64,000 nucleotides of DNA from assembly GCA_013396915.1 (NCBI GenBank), contig VWZL01004600.1, positions 1-64,000 on the forward strand, given 5' to 3'. A program made the position numbers and the translations under genes. Below the pieces are notes generated by a model. The model worked only from the letters and a program-made list of their open reading frames with translations. It had not been told where the DNA came from and made no database searches. This DNA is from Stercorarius parasiticus. Taxonomy: Eukaryota > Chordata > Aves > Charadriiformes > Stercorariidae. Shown one piece after another: positions 61,662 to 64,000 of this stretch (positions are counted from its first letter, which is position 1; each line of letters starts with the position of its first letter).

Positions 61662-61905
61662 GGGTACTAACAGACCTTACTGGACCCAACCAGCCTAGCC
61701 TGGGATCTCACTCCAACCCTTCCCGAGGCCCAATACCCCTTTTCATCTCAGCCTAGGGCCATCAGTACCTGTTGACCTTGACTCTTGGTTAAACATGAAC
61801 AGTCTCTGGGACTACCCTACTCCCTGACTGGGTCAGTGGGTTGGGCCTTGCCCCACCAGACCCCATGAGGAGCCTCTGATGCTCCTTGCCCCTTACGGAG
61901 CTGCT
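61662..61905. repeat. GC-rich dispersed repeat, copy 2
   Basis: Matches the left edge and right-hand block of 22446-22830 in the same order and orientation. It is about 130 bases shorter and more diverged, so internal deletion is likely. Confidence 0.55.
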
Positions 61906-63217
61906 GACCCGTACTGGGAGGAGAGACACATCATTCTGTTTAAAGTACAAGTGAATGCAGAACAAGGAAGGCTGGATTTTCTAAACTTGTACAGTCACTT
62001 TACAGTTCTGCTAGTGGAGATGAGTATTCTTCTCAGTAGTATGAGCAAGGCCCTAAGCCTGAGCTGGTTTTTAAGCATTTCCACCTTCCTGTCTGCTTTT
62101 TTCAGGTATGCACTGGATGACTTTCTCCTTTCTATTAAACTACTACATATTTGCTTCTCACTATGTTCTTCAGCAGCTTTTCAGTTAAGATTAGAGGGCT
62201 TTTAATAGCCGTATCAGGCCTCATGTTGTTTAAGCTGGAGATGTCCAAATAAAATTATGTTTACTACTCCAGTCAACAGCGTCCTATCTCTGTGTCACTT
62301 AGCTTTTGTTAGAATAAAGCTGAACATCATAGGCATTTGCACATCCCCAGGACCATAAGAAAGAATATCTTTAATATGCATGCACACTAGACCATGTGCT
62401 TCCCTTACTGCACATGTGTTAAAGGTTTAAATTTTCCTCCAGGCTAGTTTAAAAAGAAAAAAAAAAGAGCAACACACATTAAAATCTACATAACACTTTG
62501 AAACTGATGTCCTTAGCTGTTTGTAGACATTTTTACCTTGATAAACTTAATTCAGGTACTAAATTTAGTCAGTTCCATCAGATAAATCAATAGTGTTGAT
62601 AAATCAATAGTGACAATAAATCAATAGCATTTAAACTTTGGTTCTCCCTCCCCCAATGGCTATTTTATCTGAGTAATTTAGAGAAGTACATGCAATTCTG
62701 ATATAAAGAAATCAGTTATGAATATATGTCATATATATTTGAGTGCTGCTTCAAGCCTTACTGTCACACATAGTACAGGATGAAGCTCCAGACTGTAGGC
62801 ATTTGGCTGTTACATGTCTGTATGTAGCTGTCAAAACTCCCATTACAGTTGATGGAAAAAAGAGCCTGTACTGAATTGTTTACACACTCGTGTCTCATGC
62901 CATTTTACTTTTCTAACAGTATCCAGGACATCAGCATGGACCTGTCAAATGTGACACAAGAACTACAGGAGACTTGCAGACTTCTGGACGAGCAGATGGA
63001 TGTCAATGGGGTTACCTACATTGTGGAAAATAGCACTAGATGTCTGTGCTTCAGCAGCTGATTCCTGTCCCTAATTCTTAAAGTCAGTGGAGTCTAGAAA
63101 GCTACTAAGCTTAATCAACACTGGATCACCACATGCACCTCACATGCATATAACTTCTTTGTGAAGACCTAAATACAGGCAAATTGGATCCCACTCCTAT
63201 TATCCTGTCATTTCGTC
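61906..63217. other. No gene; possible ancient repeat remnants
   Basis: The plus frame of 108 codons at 61879-62205 overlaps the GC-rich repeat and shows no known domain. 62770-63110 contains 'aactcccattacagttgatgg' and 'aaagtcagtggagtct', which resemble the same ancient repeat suspected near 14.3 kb. Confidence 0.5.
62581..62631 (+). repeat. 17-bp minisatellite, three units
   Basis: Three contiguous copies of a 17-base unit around 'ataaatcaatag' occupy 62581-62597, 62598-62614 and 62615-62631, with a few differences in the last four bases. Confidence 0.9.
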
Positions 63218-64000
63218 CTCAAATCGAGTACAGAATGACAAAGGTCATCTGGTTCAACCCCCCTATCAAGCAAAGCCACCTAAAGACAGTTGCCTACGAC
63301 CATGTCCAAACAGCTTTTAAGTATCTCCAAGGAGGGAGATTCCACAACATACCTGGTCAACTTGTGCCAGTGCTTGGTCACCCTCAAGAGTAAAAACGTA
63401 TTTCCCGATGTTCAGATGAAACCTCCCTTGTTTCAGGTTGTACCCATTGTGTCTTATTCTGTTACTGGGCACCACTGGAAAGAGCCTGGCCCCATCCTCT
63501 TTACACCCTCCCTTCAGGTATTTCTATATATTAATAAGATCCTCGCTGAGCCTTCTCTTCTGCAGGCTGAACAGTCCCAGGTCTCGCAACCTTTCTTTGT
63601 AGAAGAGATCCTCCAGTCCCTTCATCACCCTTGTGGCCCTTTGCTGGACTCTCCAGTATGTCCATGTTTCTCTTGTGCTGAGTAGCCCAGAACTGGACAC
63701 AGTACTCCAGGTCTGACTTCACCAGGGCTGAGTAGAGGGGAAGGATCACCTCCTTTGACCTGCTGGTAATGCATTGCCTAATGCTGCCCAGGACATCATT
63801 AACCTCCTTTGCAGCAAGGGCTCATGGCTGATTCCTGTTCAAATTGATGTCCACCACAACCCCCAGGTCATTCTCGGCCAAGCTGTTTTCCAGCTTGTTA
63901 GCCCCCAGCATATACTGGTGCCTGGAGTTGTTCCTCTTATGGTGCAGGACTTTGCACTGCTCCTTGTTGAACTTCATGAGGTTTCCATCAGCCCGTTTTT
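63218..64000 (-). mobile_element. CR1 LINE, 3' end and part of ORF2; continues past window
   Basis: The minus strand shows the hinge ('ggtcatctggttcaaccccc'), the 3' part of ORF2, and then continuous ORF2 similarity to the end. The frame at 63531-63749 begins '[21 protein letters not shown]', the conserved CR1 C-terminal block (usual form '[13 protein letters not shown]'). Several frame breaks make it inactive. The 131-codon plus frame across it is antisense. The 5' end lies outside the window. Confidence 0.9.

Noticed and set aside
1..64000. CRISPR array, operon, phage or bacterial defence system
   Set aside because: The repeats present are CR1, LTR and simple repeats of a bird genome; there are no spaced identical repeats with unique spacers and no prokaryotic gene density.

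Overview
The window looks like a gene-poor, AT-rich stretch of a bird nuclear genome. The main evidence is a set of CR1 LINE fragments (LINE = long interspersed retrotransposon). They carry the avian 3' signature: a hinge that reads roughly 'ctagatgatctttaaaggt...cttccaaccc' followed by an octamer-like tail (ATTCTATG repeats). There are also long terminal repeats (LTRs) of bird endogenous retroviruses. I found no host protein-coding gene, rRNA, tRNA, CRISPR array, operon or bacterial-type feature that I can support. Nearly all longer reading frames are chance frames, antisense shadows of CR1 or LTR copies, or the A/G-rich microsatellite read on both strands.

Layout. 1-2.7 kb: CR1 fragments on both strands with two single-N assembly marks. 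2.7-7.8 kb: unique AT-rich DNA. 7.8-9.2 kb: an old minus-strand CR1 broken up by an unclassified repeat and by a 164-bp-period tandem duplication. 9.57-9.79 kb: a long AAAAG microsatellite. 14.7-15.2 kb: a CR1 with a small internal insertion and a third N. 19.6-22.0 kb: a CR1 endonuclease fragment, a divergent CR1 pair and a 110-bp duplicated segment. 22.4-22.8 kb: a GC-rich dispersed repeat, with a second copy at 61.7 kb. 25.4-29.0 kb: an old plus-strand CR1 with two different LTRs lodged in it. 36.1-37.2 kb: an unclassified GC-richer block. 38.7-39.1 and 40.5-41.4 kb: plus-strand CR1s, the second keeping the end of ORF2 in one frame with two nonsense codons. 46.0-46.6 kb: a complete-looking solo LTR. 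48.3-49.4 kb: a second LTR family with a TATA box. 50.3-50.7 kb: a CR1. 50.7-63.2 kb: mostly unique DNA with one ancient LINE endonuclease remnant, a hairpin and small duplications. 63.2-64.0 kb: a CR1 that runs off the window.

The genes do not work together here, because the only coding remnants are decayed retrotransposon pieces. The window could be intergenic or lie inside a very large intron; the sequence alone does not decide this. I did not find a convincing undescribed biological system. The points most worth checking are the N-flanking shared 20-mer (possible misassembly), the nested LTR/CR1 history, the 18-bp hairpin near 58.6 kb and the G-quadruplex motif at 291-312. Family names and boundaries come from recognition by eye, not from a database search, and edges may be off by tens of bases.
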